Assembly (NCBI RefSeq): GCF_011007365.1
Contig: NZ_WFKM01000011.1
Location: forward strand, 159,034-223,033
Reading direction: 5' to 3'
DNA: 64,000 nucleotides
Source: Sphingobacterium sp. xlx-96
GTDB taxonomy: Bacteria > Bacteroidota > Bacteroidia > Sphingobacteriales > Sphingobacteriaceae
Shown here: piece by piece, positions 44,580 through 53,295 of the stretch
How the letters are laid out: each line of letters opens with the position of its first letter
Position numbering within the stretch: the stretch's first letter is position 1
Position numbers and translations under genes: made by a program
Notes under the pieces: model-generated
Database searches by the model: none
What the model was told of the DNA's origin: nothing
The model's input: the letters and a program-made list of their open reading frames with translations, nothing else

Positions 44580-45296
44580 ATGAACATTGAAACACAAATG
44601 AGAGCATTGCGCTTGCATGGTATGGAGCGCAACTGGAAAGCACTGAATGAAACACGACGGAGTACCGAACTTACCCTTTCAGAAGGACTATCGCTATTGC
44701 TGCAGGCAGAAGCAGATGAACGGGATGAAAAGCGGTTTGGCCGCCTCAGGCAGAATGCAGGGTTCCGTTACCAGGCTTCGGTAGAAGAGATAAACATCGT
44801 AGCCACCCGAGGTCTGGACAAGGGAATGATCACTACGCTGGCCACCGGCGAGTACATCAGAAAAGGAGATCCGATACTCATCAGCGGTGCTACGGGATGT
44901 GGGAAGAGCTTTCTCTCTTCAGCTCTGGGTCATCATGCCTGTGCTCAGGGGTATAAAGTCTTGTACTTTAACCTACAAAAGCTACTCCTAAAGACTAAAA
45001 TGGCTCGTTTGGAAGGAACATTGCACAAGCTGATGGATAAGATCTCAAAAACAGACCTGCTGATTGTTGACGACTTTGGGCTAGTGAATCTGGACCAACA
45101 GCAAAGACTGGATCTGATGGAAATAATTGAAGATAGGCACGCTAAGGCATCGACCATAATTGCCAGTCAGTTGCCTGTGGCCAGCTGGTATGATGTCATT
45201 GGAGAGGATACTATTGCAGATGCAATACTTGATAGACTCATCCATGGTTCATATAGAATCGAGCTTAAAGGCGAAAGTCTAAGAAAAAAGAAGTAA
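44580..45296 (+). CDS. istB: IS21-family helper ATPase IstB
   Basis: 238 aa AAA+ ATPase needed for target selection and transposition by IstA. Walker A ISGATGCGKSFLSSALG (about 99-115), Walker B DLLIVDDFGLVNL, sensor-type STIIASQLPVASWYDVIGED. N-terminal helical region (MRALRLHGMERNWKALNETR) as in the family. Normal length, no stop or frameshift, so the element is probably still active. Confidence 0.95.
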   Translation: MNIETQMRALRLHGMERNWKALNETRRSTELTLSEGLSLLLQAEADERDEKRFGRLRQNAGFRYQASVEEINIVATRGLDKGMITTLATGEYIRKGDPILISGATGCGKSFLSSALGHHACAQGYKVLYFNLQKLLLKTKMARLEGTLHKLMDKISKTDLLIVDDFGLVNLDQQQRLDLMEIIEDRHAKASTIIASQLPVASWYDVIGEDTIADAILDRLIHGSYRIELKGESLRKKK

Positions 45297-45367
45297 TATT
45301 GTCAGGTCATCAGTTGGACTAAAACACAAACTCTCTAGAGGGGTCAGTATGTCCAGCAGAGGGGTCA

Positions 45368-45591
45368 ACATCAACATTATATCCAATCAATCCCGTCTCC
45401 TTATCCGCGCGCACTACCATATAACTCTCAGACTGCAACAGGCTGATGATAGACTTGAATACAAGATCCTGTCCCGAATCAAATTGCTTAGTAGTCATCA
45501 TTTTCACTTCAGTAGGTGTACGCGTCACCATTTGTGTAGCACAGGAGCTGAATAAGGCTACAGCAATCAATAGGGTAATAACTCTTTTCAT
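45368..45591 (-). pseudogene. Lipoprotein gene, 5' half (split by IS21)
   Basis: From ATG 45591: signal peptide with lipobox LFSSCATQ, then KSIISLLQSESYMVVRADKE and TGLIGYNVDV, after which codons belong to the IS end. With 42428-42743 it made one lipoprotein of roughly 180 aa. It follows the SmpA/OmlA-like lipoprotein gene by 45 bp in the same direction. Confidence 0.8.
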
Positions 45592-45636
45592 ATATTTCTA
45601 AAAAATCCAATAAACAATAATACAGGAAGCGACAAC

Positions 45637-46014
45637 TTAGAAAGCCGTAGCGACCACCGAATAGTCCGATATCACATCATTCGCATCAAACGTGATGATC
45701 AAGTCAAAAGACCTACTACTGCTACTTTGACTGGCACGTTCGCCAGCAAAGAAATCCGTCGAACCCGCTTTCTGCTCCACCGACATACGGTTGTAACTCC
45801 ACACCTCCAGGTTCGATTTGTTTTTCGAGACAAGGTTAGGAGCCCCGAATAGCTTAAGCACTTCATCTTGCGTTGTACTACCGTTCACGAGATGACTTTT
45901 AACAACCCCCATTGTGAGGTTACTCTTTTGCGCATTACCCTCTGTGCCGTACTTGTAACTAGTACAAGAAGAAAATGACAACACCAATAGTGCTGAAAGT
46001 AGAATTTTATTCAT
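45637..46014 (-). CDS. SmpA/OmlA (BamE-like) lipoprotein
   Basis: 125 aa with lipobox FSSCTSYKY. The pattern VNGSTTQDEVLKLFGAPNLV then EVWSYNRMSV, ending LIITFDANDVISDYSVV, is that of the SmpA/OmlA fold found in BamE and related outer-membrane lipoproteins. A Ser-rich insertion (ERASQSSSSRSFD) separates the last strands. First gene of a two-gene lipoprotein unit now broken by IS21. Upstream lies the second copy of the inverted-repeat leader element. Confidence 0.7.
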   Translation of the reverse strand: MNKILLSALLVLSFSSCTSYKYGTEGNAQKSNLTMGVVKSHLVNGSTTQDEVLKLFGAPNLVSKNKSNLEVWSYNRMSVEQKAGSTDFFAGERASQSSSSRSFDLIITFDANDVISDYSVVATAF

Positions 46015-46040
46015 ATGTGTATAATTTGATTTTTATCTGT

Positions 46041-46106
46041 CATATGGAATATCCAAACTATATTCATTCGTGTTTGTGCAGTCTGTACTACATGGATATT
46101 TCATAG
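46041..46106 (-). promoter_or_regulatory. Inverted-repeat leader element, copy 2
   Basis: CATATGGAATATCCA (46041-46055) faces TGGATATTTCATAG (46093-46106), 27 bp upstream of ATG 46014, in the same position as the copy at 34600-34708. Interior shorter (37 bp instead of 79), but TGTTTGTGCA and CTACA before the second arm are kept. Confidence 0.55.
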
Positions 46107-46214
46107 TTTAAAATTTTGACAAACATATCCAATGCAAACATTTAATAATTACGGTTCGCCGTAAAATCAAATGATAATAGCATCTTATCATTGTACAAAG
46201 ATTACTACTCTCAA

Positions 46215-46254
46215 TGCACTCTATGGACACAGTACAATATTTAACTGTGCACAT
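46215..46254 (+). promoter_or_regulatory. Operator-like sequences upstream of the WYL regulator
   Basis: TGCACTCTATGGACA (46215-46229) and the palindrome TGTGCACA (46246-46253). The first matches, on the opposite strand, a site upstream of the CD-NTase gene (47324-47344). A -7-like TATATTCG follows at 46274-46281. Confidence 0.55.
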
Positions 46255-46305
46255 ACAATACACACATTATACGTATATTCGTTTCCCGAGACCAATACAA
46301 TTAAG

Positions 46306-47316
46306 ATGGCCACCAACAAACATGCAATTATTCGATACGAAGCCCTAGACAGATGCTTTTCCAATAGAGGCAAAAACTTCTTTATAGACGATTTGATCAC
46401 TTACGTATCCGAAGCACTAAAAAAATATACCGGTACGGATAGTACCATTTCCAGAAGACAACTGTTTAAGGATATGGATTTCATGCGCAGCGAAGCAGGA
46501 TTCCGCGCGCCCATAGAAAGTCTAAAAGAAGGGAAAAAGACCTACTACCGCTATCAGGACAAAAGCTATACGTTGGCCATGCAGCAGATCAATCCAGTCG
46601 AAGCCGAGTTATTGAAGACCACACTAGAGATGCTTGGGCGCTTCAAAGGATTGCCCCAGTTTGATTATGTACAAGAACTGGCGCTAAAGCTCAAGAAAAG
46701 CTTTCAGCTAGAAGATCTCGAGCACAGCATATACTTCGATCAAAACGAATACCTGCGCAACTTGCACCTACTGGGCGATATCCTGAAGCTTATCAATCAA
46801 AAGAAAGTCTTAAGCATTCAGTACCGATCCTTCAACCAGACTGAAGAAGAAGATATAATCATTCATCCCTATTTCCTGAAGCAGTACAACAAGCGTTGGT
46901 TTCTCTATGGACAATGCCAGGGCTTTGACACCTGGACCAGTCTAGCCCTCGATCGTATCGTGGGTATCAGCGTCACCGATGACACTTTGTTTATCCCATG
47001 CAATGCATCACCGGACGACTATTTCGAGGACATTATCGGCGTCAGCAAACCGATCGATGGCGACTGTCAGTACGTCAAGATTAAGATAAACAAATCGCTA
47101 TGGCCTTATATAGATTCCAAACCACTACATCCATCTCAGACTGTTATTGAGCGCAGCGCAGAATACACCATTATCCAATTGGAGATTATTCCCAATTACG
47201 AATTTTATGCGCAGATACTAGGATTTGGAGCAGCGGTTGAAATCATAGAGCCAATGGAGATACGAGCTGTAATTCGTCAAAAAATCAAAGAAAGTTTTGA
47301 CAGGTATGAAAGCTAA
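46306..47316 (+). CDS. WYL-domain transcriptional regulator of the CBASS locus
   Basis: About 336 aa from ATG 46306 (MATNKHAIIRYEALDRCFSN); the longer frame runs through the promoter. N-terminal winged helix (RNFF-like KNFFIDDLITYVSEALKKYT, STISRRQLFKDMDFMRSEAG), then a WYL domain (QKKVLSIQYRSFNQTEEEDI; PYFLKQYNKRWFLYGQCQGF) and a C-terminal WCX-like region (YEFYAQILGFGAAVEII). WYL repressors of the CapW/BrxR type are known to hold defence operons silent and respond to infection. Placed 84 bp before a CD-NTase and flanked by matching operator-like sites, it fits that role here. Confidence 0.88.
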   Translation: MATNKHAIIRYEALDRCFSNRGKNFFIDDLITYVSEALKKYTGTDSTISRRQLFKDMDFMRSEAGFRAPIESLKEGKKTYYRYQDKSYTLAMQQINPVEAELLKTTLEMLGRFKGLPQFDYVQELALKLKKSFQLEDLEHSIYFDQNEYLRNLHLLGDILKLINQKKVLSIQYRSFNQTEEEDIIIHPYFLKQYNKRWFLYGQCQGFDTWTSLALDRIVGISVTDDTLFIPCNASPDDYFEDIIGVSKPIDGDCQYVKIKINKSLWPYIDSKPLHPSQTVIERSAEYTIIQLEIIPNYEFYAQILGFGAAVEIIEPMEIRAVIRQKIKESFDRYES

Positions 47317-47323
47317 TTTACCC

Positions 47324-47359
47324 TATGCACATAGAGTGCACAGATTACATATACCTTTG
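47324..47359 (+). promoter_or_regulatory. Operator and promoter of the CD-NTase operon
   Basis: Inverted TGCACTCTATG match at 47324-47344 (read on the - strand: TGTGCACTCTATGTGCA) next to a perfect -7 element TACCTTTG at 47352-47359. The operator covers the expected -33 region, so a bound repressor would block transcription. Confidence 0.6.
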
Positions 47360-47399
47360 TTTTGATATTTAAAATTAACAAGCTATAAGCAGAAAAATT

Positions 47400-48458
47400 A
47401 TGAATAAGAACTACGGCCAACTAATTGGCAATGTCCAAAGAAGATCGAATCCGGAAAATGTTGTGTTAGAAAAAGCTTTTTCAGATGAACTATCTACTCT
47501 TCAATACAATGATGTTTTGAAGTATATCACGCTAGCAATGAATGGCGTAGAGCCTTCCTACACAGAAAGGAGTAAAGAGGCCGGTGAAAGAGTCAAAAAT
47601 CATTTAAAAGAAACGCTCTCTGATGTGATTTATAAATATCAAGGCTCGGTAATGACAAATACACACATAAAAGGGAGTAGTGATATTGACTTATTAGTGA
47701 TCACAGATAAATTCTACACCTTTGATCGCAGCGGAATCGAGAAGGCATTGACTGATTACAGTCAAACGATTTACCTAAGAGAGTCCCAAATTAACAGTCT
47801 GAAAAGTCAACTACAAGGTGGAGGTTATAGCACCGATACTGCTCTTCAAGATTTACGTGAAAATCGTATAAATTCAGAGTACAAACTGGATGATAAATAT
47901 GATATCTGTGATATTACTCGTCCTAAATCTATTAAAATCACGAACCAACATCTTAAGCGAGATGTCGATGTAGTAATTGCTAATTGGTATGATGACGTAA
48001 AATCCGTAATCAATGATAAAAATGATGATTATCGTGGAATACAAGTCTATAACAAACAATCTCATTCTAAAGGAGACGTCGATTACCCTTTTTTAAGTAT
48101 CAAGCGTATTAATGAGAAGAGCGCAAGCACCCAAGGTCGATTAAAAAAAATGATTCGCTTTCTAAAAAATGTTAAAGCCGATAGTGATAAAGAAATTGAT
48201 CTAAGCAGCTTCGATCTCAATGCCATTTGCTACGACATCGATGTCATTGCCTACAAAGATTTAAACAAGTACATGCTTGTAGCTGTTGCGCTAAACCAAC
48301 TTAATAAGCTTGCGACTGACGGGTATTCAGCGAATAATCTTACTTCCGTGGATGGGCGAGAATATATTTTTAGAGATAATCCCGAAAAATTACAATCACT
48401 AAAAAACCTAATGAGTGATGTAAACCTAATTTTATCTGATTTAAAACCACAATTATAA
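47400..48458 (+). CDS. cdnE: CBASS CD-NTase (cyclic dinucleotide synthase)
   Basis: 352 aa, cGAS/DncV-like nucleotidyltransferase. Active site: [20 protein letters not shown] with G92-S93 and metal-binding D95 and D97, third carboxylate in [12 protein letters not shown] (D188/D190). C-terminal helical region ([32 protein letters not shown]) typical of CD-NTases. On phage infection it would make a cyclic dinucleotide for the adjacent TIR-STING. STING-linked CD-NTases belong to clade E and make c-di-GMP in the studied cases; the clade symbol here rests on that pairing. No Cap2/Cap3, so a type I CBASS layout. TIR-STING starts 2 bp after its stop. Confidence 0.9.
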   Translation: MNKNYGQLIGNVQRRSNPENVVLEKAFSDELSTLQYNDVLKYITLAMNGVEPSYTERSKEAGERVKNHLKETLSDVIYKYQGSVMTNTHIKGSSDIDLLVITDKFYTFDRSGIEKALTDYSQTIYLRESQINSLKSQLQGGGYSTDTALQDLRENRINSEYKLDDKYDICDITRPKSIKITNQHLKRDVDVVIANWYDDVKSVINDKNDDYRGIQVYNKQSHSKGDVDYPFLSIKRINEKSASTQGRLKKMIRFLKNVKADSDKEIDLSSFDLNAICYDIDVIAYKDLNKYMLVAVALNQLNKLATDGYSANNLTSVDGREYIFRDNPEKLQSLKNLMSDVNLILSDLKPQL

Positions 48459-48460
48459 GT

Positions 48461-49411
48461 ATGAGAAAGAAGAAAATATTTATCGGATCTTCAAGCGAAG
48501 AATTGGATTTAGCAAACGCAGCAAAAGATATTTTAGAGGCAGACAACACCTTTGAGGTCACAATATGGAATGAAGAGGTATGGGATAAGGCAGTTTTTAA
48601 ATTAAACAACAACTATCTAAATGATTTAATTAGAGCTACACTACAGTTTGATTTTGGAATTCTTATTGGTACGCAGGACGATAAGGTGGAGGTTAGAGAA
48701 ATAGAATATCTGCAACCAAGGGATAATATTTTATTTGAGTTAGGGTTATTCATAGGACGACTTGGATTGAATAATTGTGCATTTTTAATAGACAAAGATA
48801 TCAAAGTACTGTCTGATATTAAAGGAATATCATTAGCCAGGTTCGAAAGGAATAAGTTGCAAACATTCACCAAAGCTATAAATCAGGTAAAGAGCATGTT
48901 TAAAAATCAATCGGATTCAGGAATAAACTTTTTTCCTTCATCGACATTGGCAGCTGTATATTATGAAAATTTTATAAAACCGACATGTTTACATATCATT
49001 CAAAATAATGGCATCCTGAATGATGATAATGTAAAGTACCAAGATTGCATCATCAAAATTATTATACCAGAGCGTTTGACATCCGATGTCAATAGTCAGT
49101 TTCAAACTTTAAAAAGGAAGTTTCAAACCAAGAAATTGACTTTTGACTATTTGGGTAGACCTCGAAACATTGACGTAGAGGTGCTAGTTAAAGATGGGAA
49201 ATTGTTCGTTATCGATTTTCCAACCGTTTTATCCGGAATTAATTATGCGATATCCAACCTATTGCCGAACGATTTCAACGCAATGTCTGATGATTATGAT
49301 TCCATTTTAAATAGGGAGTTTGATCGGTTTATATACACATTAAATAAACTAGCTTTAAGAGATGGATATAATGAATTAATCAGCGTTATTAACGAGAGAA
49401 ATATTAAGTAA
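48461..49411 (+). CDS. cap12: TIR-STING effector (Cap12)
   Basis: 316 aa. N-terminal TIR-like NADase domain (about 4-130): [20 protein letters not shown] and [13 protein letters not shown], with E93 in FELG at the position of the catalytic glutamate. C-terminal STING domain (about 155-316): [40 protein letters not shown] with the R233-x-R235 lid pair, and VIDFPTVL with D252 and T255, positions that contact c-di-GMP in bacterial STING. On binding the signal, such proteins form filaments and deplete NAD+, killing the cell before phage release. Organisation and length match the TIR-STING described in Sphingobacterium. Confidence 0.9.
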   Translation: MRKKKIFIGSSSEELDLANAAKDILEADNTFEVTIWNEEVWDKAVFKLNNNYLNDLIRATLQFDFGILIGTQDDKVEVREIEYLQPRDNILFELGLFIGRLGLNNCAFLIDKDIKVLSDIKGISLARFERNKLQTFTKAINQVKSMFKNQSDSGINFFPSSTLAAVYYENFIKPTCLHIIQNNGILNDDNVKYQDCIIKIIIPERLTSDVNSQFQTLKRKFQTKKLTFDYLGRPRNIDVEVLVKDGKLFVIDFPTVLSGINYAISNLLPNDFNAMSDDYDSILNREFDRFIYTLNKLALRDGYNELISVINERNIK

Positions 49412-49425
49412 TTAATTATGGGGTA

Positions 49426-49869
49426 ATGACCATCAGTCAAAAAAGCAAAGGTCACAGAAGGAAACACGCTTCCTGTCCACTTTGCAATCACGAATTTCCA
49501 AAAGATCTCCGCAAATTCTTACAGCATTTGGAAGAAAATCATTATCCTGGATTTGAATATGCAAATGGACATTTCTTGTATTATCAGGACAAAAAATTAT
49601 TGAGTCTAAAAATTCGAAATTCAATTGAATCCTTCTGCCTCAAGTTACTGCTGGAACAAGCAGAGCAATTTTTAAAGGGAAAGCGAGGTGAGTCAATAAA
49701 AATCATCGAAAAGTGTTCAAAATGTCGCGTTTCCAAGTCTTCTTTTACTAGATATTCAATCGATGGTAAATTTCAATTTCTCTTTTGTGTGTCGTGTAAG
49801 AATAAACTATCCAAAAGCGAGAGTTATATTAAAATAATTTACAACCCGACTGAGCTTAGAAAACGTTAA
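49426..49869 (+). CDS. Small zinc-cluster protein attached to the CBASS operon
   Basis: 147 aa. N-terminal C2H2-like finger: ASCPLCNHEFPKDLRKFLQH then LEENHYPG (C17, C20 and nearby His), and a C-terminal four-Cys cluster: KCSKCRVSKSSFTRYSIDGK then FLFCVSCKNKL. Middle part helical and basic. No known CBASS cap gene matches. It starts 15 bp after the TIR-STING stop and is separated from the following restriction operon by its own promoter, so it belongs to the CBASS transcript. Nucleic-acid binding is a plausible function; a role in regulation or effector control is unproven. Confidence 0.65.
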   Translation: MTISQKSKGHRRKHASCPLCNHEFPKDLRKFLQHLEENHYPGFEYANGHFLYYQDKKLLSLKIRNSIESFCLKLLLEQAEQFLKGKRGESIKIIEKCSKCRVSKSSFTRYSIDGKFQFLFCVSCKNKLSKSESYIKIIYNPTELRKR

Positions 49870-49924
49870 TTCTACAATGAACACCTAAACACAAATTGAA
49901 CACGTCCAATAACGGCATTTTAAG

Positions 49925-49932
49925 TATATTTG
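49925..49932 (+). promoter_or_regulatory. -7 element TATATTTG upstream of hsdR
   Basis: Match to TAnnTTTG, 34 bp before the hsdR ATG; a TTG at 49896-49898 lies in the -33 area. Confidence 0.45.
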
Positions 49933-49965
49933 GTTCCAACTGACAACAATCATTAAGTAGAGAAT

Positions 49966-52900
49966 ATGGCCAAATCCAATTTCCAGTTTTTAGAAGAAGA
50001 ATACGCCTTGCTGTATAACTTAGCACAAGCGGCTGAGTACAACCTATATCAAGATCCGGCTACATCTTTATTTAAATTGAGGCAATATGGAGAGTATATG
50101 GCCAAACAGATATTTGAGATCTATGGAATCGACTTACCTGAAGATACCAAATTTCAAAACCTCGTATATACATTAAGAAATCAGGGCATTCTACCAAGCA
50201 ATGTGATTGATCATTTTACGATCTTGCGTAAGCAGGGAAATGATGCCGTTCACGAATATGTCGGTACCACGGAAGACGCTACATCCTCACTTTTTTCCGC
50301 TTTTAAGTTAGGGAAATGGTTTTATGAAGCCTATTCAGTAAAGAATCGTGATATTTCCAATATCAGGTTCAGTAAACCAGAAAACTTAGACGCACGTCAC
50401 GCTCTTCATATACTAGAAGAAGAAAACAAGGTTTTAAAGCAACAGTATGATGAGGCTATTATTGCGCAACACAAAACGGTTAGCGCCGAGCAACGTCAGG
50501 CGTTAACAGAACGCGCTAAGCGCTCTGCGTCCAAGCTGGATATGGACGAAGCGCAGACACGTGAACTCATCGACCTTAATCTACGTAAGATTGGTTGGGA
50601 AGCCGATACTAAAGTGTTAAACGCCAAAATTCATAAAACCCGACCAGAACGAGGACGAAACATAGCTATTGCCGAATGGCCAGTCTCTGGAGGTTATGCA
50701 GATTATGCCTTGTTCATTGGAACGAGCCTCTATGCTGTCGTCGAAGCAAAAAAATATGGACAAGACATATCGACCAATCTTGATCAGAGCAAACGCTATG
50801 CGTTAAATATAATACCACAAGACGGAGTCGATATCCTTGGGGATTGGGATGGCTACAAAGTTCCATTTCTATATTCAACAAATGGGAGAGAGTACCTACA
50901 ACAAATTGCCACAAAAAGTGGTGTATGGTATCTCGACGTTCGTCAAAAATACAACAATTCCAGGTCGGTAAAAGGATTCCATAGTCCGCAGGATCTACAG
51001 AAAAAGTTGGAGCAAGATATTGCCTTAGCAAATAAAAAACTGGAAGACAACTCATTGGATTTCCTGCAGCTCAAAACTGGACTTGGCCTACGCGATTATC
51101 AGATTAAGGCTATTCAAGCAGTTGAAAATGTGGTCATCCATCAGCCCGATACCAACAGAGCATTACTGGCAATGGCTACCGGAACCGGGAAAACACGTAC
51201 CATTATTGGGCTAGCATATCGTTTAATACAGACCAATCGTTTCAAACGTATTTTGTTTTTGGTCGACCGGACATTATTGGCCAAACAAGCATTAGATGGG
51301 TTTAAAGATTACAAAGTCGATGACCTAAAGAGTTTTAACGACATCTATCATATCGATGGTTTAAAAACTATATGGCCTGATATCGACAGCCGGATTCATT
51401 TTGCTACGGTACAAAGTTTGGTCAAAAGACTATATCACGGAGATAGCGAAGGAAAAGCGCTTAGTATCGACACCTATGATTGCATTATTGTCGACGAAGC
51501 TCACCGCGGATATCTACTGGACAAAGAGATGGATGATGAAGAAATCTATTTCAAAGACCAGGACGATTACGTGAGCAAGTACCGTCAGGTCCTAGATTAC
51601 TTCGATGCTTTCGCTGTTGGTCTTACAGCCACTCCGGCTTTGCATACTACGGGAATTTTCAACAGACCTGTATTCAATTACGGCTTGCGAGAGGCCGTAT
51701 TGGATGGATATTTGGTAGATCAGGATCCACCGATTAAGATTACGACTCAATTGTCGGAAGAGGGAATTGTCTGGGAGAAAGGTGAAAAGCCCATGGTGTA
51801 TGACAAAGAAGATAACCAAATTGTTGAATTAGATGAGTTAGAAGATGAATTGAAATTCGATATTTCAGGATTCAATAAGCGTGTCATTACCGAGAACTTT
51901 AACCGAACGGTTCTCCGTGAATTGGTAAACCATATAGATCCGGATAGCGAAGCCAAAACTTTGATTTTTGCAGCTACCGACGAACATGCGGACATGATTG
52001 TCAAAATCTTAAAGGAAGAGTTTGATACTGCTGGAATCCCTATCCCAGACGATGCTGTAGTCAAAATTACAGGAAAATCGGACCAACCAGAAGATAAAGT
52101 AAAACGATATAAGAACGAGAAATACCCAAATATTGCCGTCACAGTAGATCTTTTGACTACAGGTATTGATGTACCAAAGATATGCAACTTGGTTTTCATG
52201 CGTCGTGTCAGATCTCGTATTCTCTATGACCAAATGATAGGTCGAGCTACGCGATTATGTCCTGAAATCAACAAAGAAAGCTTTCGAGTCTTTGATGCTG
52301 TCAACCTGTACGAAAACATTAAAGATTATACCGAGATGAAGCCGTTGGTTGTAAATCCTTCCGCCGACTTTAGGACGTTGAATTACGAGTTTCAACATAT
52401 ACAATCGGAAGACAGAGCCGCACAACAAGTAGATCAGATCATTGCCAAATTACAACGTAAAAAACGTGCTAAAGGTTTAGATACGGAAAAGATAAAATAT
52501 TTCACTGGAATGGATTCTATAGATGACTTTATTAAAAATATTCGAGAAAAAAACATAGCAGAACAAATCCAAATCTTATCCGAAACGAATGAACTTTGGA
52601 AATACTTAGACGAGTTCAGATCCGCTCCGGCACACCAATTTTATTCCAATCACACTGATGTATTGAGAGAAGTTACTATTGGATATGGAGATTCAGAAAA
52701 GCCTGAAGACTATATCGAAGGCTTCAAGCAGTTCTTAGAAGAAAATCAAAATAAAATTGCAGCTCTGAAACTGATTGCGACATCACCTACTCAGCTAAAA
52801 CGTGCTGATCTAAAAGAACTCATCTTGTTGCTGGACACCAAAGGATATACACTTCGTACGCTACGTGAAGCATGGAAAAACGCGAATAGACAGGATGTAG

Positions 52901-53214
52901 CCGCCGATATTATAGCTTATATACGTACCTTGATGTTGGGCTCCGTATTGGTGAGTAAGGAAGACCGTGTTAAACAGGCTTTTGATAAACTTTACCAAGA
53001 GCAAAACTGGAATGTCTCCCAAAAGAACTTGCTTCAACGTATCGAGAAACAAATGATCGCTGAGGCTATCGTTACCGTCGAAGACCTAGACAATGAACCT
53101 TTCTCAACAGAATACGGTGGTTTTGAACGGATCAATAAAAGATTTGGAAATCAGTTGCCAGATATCCTGCAAAAAATTAATACCTACATGTATAACGGAA
53201 ATCAAACGGCTTAA
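49966..53214 (+). CDS. hsdR: Type I restriction enzyme R subunit
   Basis: 1082 aa, EcoEI-type. N-terminal DUF4145 region (about 1-125), PD-(D/E)xK nuclease with the VVEAKK motif (about 258-263), SF2 translocase: Walker A MATGTGKTRTI (about 403-413), DEAH at about 509 (IIVDEAHRGY), motif III GLTATPALHT, motif VI MIGRATRLCP, then a C-terminal EcoEI_R_C-like helical region. Translocates DNA and cuts it far from the recognition site when the methylation pattern is foreign. hsdM follows after 81 bp. Confidence 0.95.
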   Translation: MAKSNFQFLEEEYALLYNLAQAAEYNLYQDPATSLFKLRQYGEYMAKQIFEIYGIDLPEDTKFQNLVYTLRNQGILPSNVIDHFTILRKQGNDAVHEYVGTTEDATSSLFSAFKLGKWFYEAYSVKNRDISNIRFSKPENLDARHALHILEEENKVLKQQYDEAIIAQHKTVSAEQRQALTERAKRSASKLDMDEAQTRELIDLNLRKIGWEADTKVLNAKIHKTRPERGRNIAIAEWPVSGGYADYALFIGTSLYAVVEAKKYGQDISTNLDQSKRYALNIIPQDGVDILGDWDGYKVPFLYSTNGREYLQQIATKSGVWYLDVRQKYNNSRSVKGFHSPQDLQKKLEQDIALANKKLEDNSLDFLQLKTGLGLRDYQIKAIQAVENVVIHQPDTNRALLAMATGTGKTRTIIGLAYRLIQTNRFKRILFLVDRTLLAKQALDGFKDYKVDDLKSFNDIYHIDGLKTIWPDIDSRIHFATVQSLVKRLYHGDSEGKALSIDTYDCIIVDEAHRGYLLDKEMDDEEIYFKDQDDYVSKYRQVLDYFDAFAVGLTATPALHTTGIFNRPVFNYGLREAVLDGYLVDQDPPIKITTQLSEEGIVWEKGEKPMVYDKEDNQIVELDELEDELKFDISGFNKRVITENFNRTVLRELVNHIDPDSEAKTLIFAATDEHADMIVKILKEEFDTAGIPIPDDAVVKITGKSDQPEDKVKRYKNEKYPNIAVTVDLLTTGIDVPKICNLVFMRRVRSRILYDQMIGRATRLCPEINKESFRVFDAVNLYENIKDYTEMKPLVVNPSADFRTLNYEFQHIQSEDRAAQQVDQIIAKLQRKKRAKGLDTEKIKYFTGMDSIDDFIKNIREKNIAEQIQILSETNELWKYLDEFRSAPAHQFYSNHTDVLREVTIGYGDSEKPEDYIEGFKQFLEENQNKIAALKLIATSPTQLKRADLKELILLLDTKGYTLRTLREAWKNANRQDVAADIIAYIRTLMLGSVLVSKEDRVKQAFDKLYQEQNWNVSQKNLLQRIEKQMIAEAIVTVEDLDNEPFSTEYGGFERINKRFGNQLPDILQKINTYMYNGNQTA

Positions 53215-53295
53215 TCTTAAAGCTAATTTGTCTTCCTAGCTATTTAAGGTAGCAATAGTAATAATTGAAAATAAAAAGAAAATACAACATATAAA

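Larger units (their letters stand above)
42744..45367 (+). mobile_element. IS21-family insertion sequence, intact
   Basis: Two-gene element istA-istB. Left end TGACCCCTCAAAATTG at 42744 with a second TGACCCCC at about 42823; right end has two AGAGGGGTCA copies (ending 45346 and 45367), the multiple terminal repeats usual for IS21. It sits in opposite orientation within a lipoprotein gene. I could not see a clear target duplication at either choice of right end. Confidence 0.85.

Noticed and set aside
42744..45367. Composite transposon carrying the defence island, bounded by the two IS21 copies
   Set aside because: The second copy (26185-26702) is only an internal fragment with many differences and no ends.
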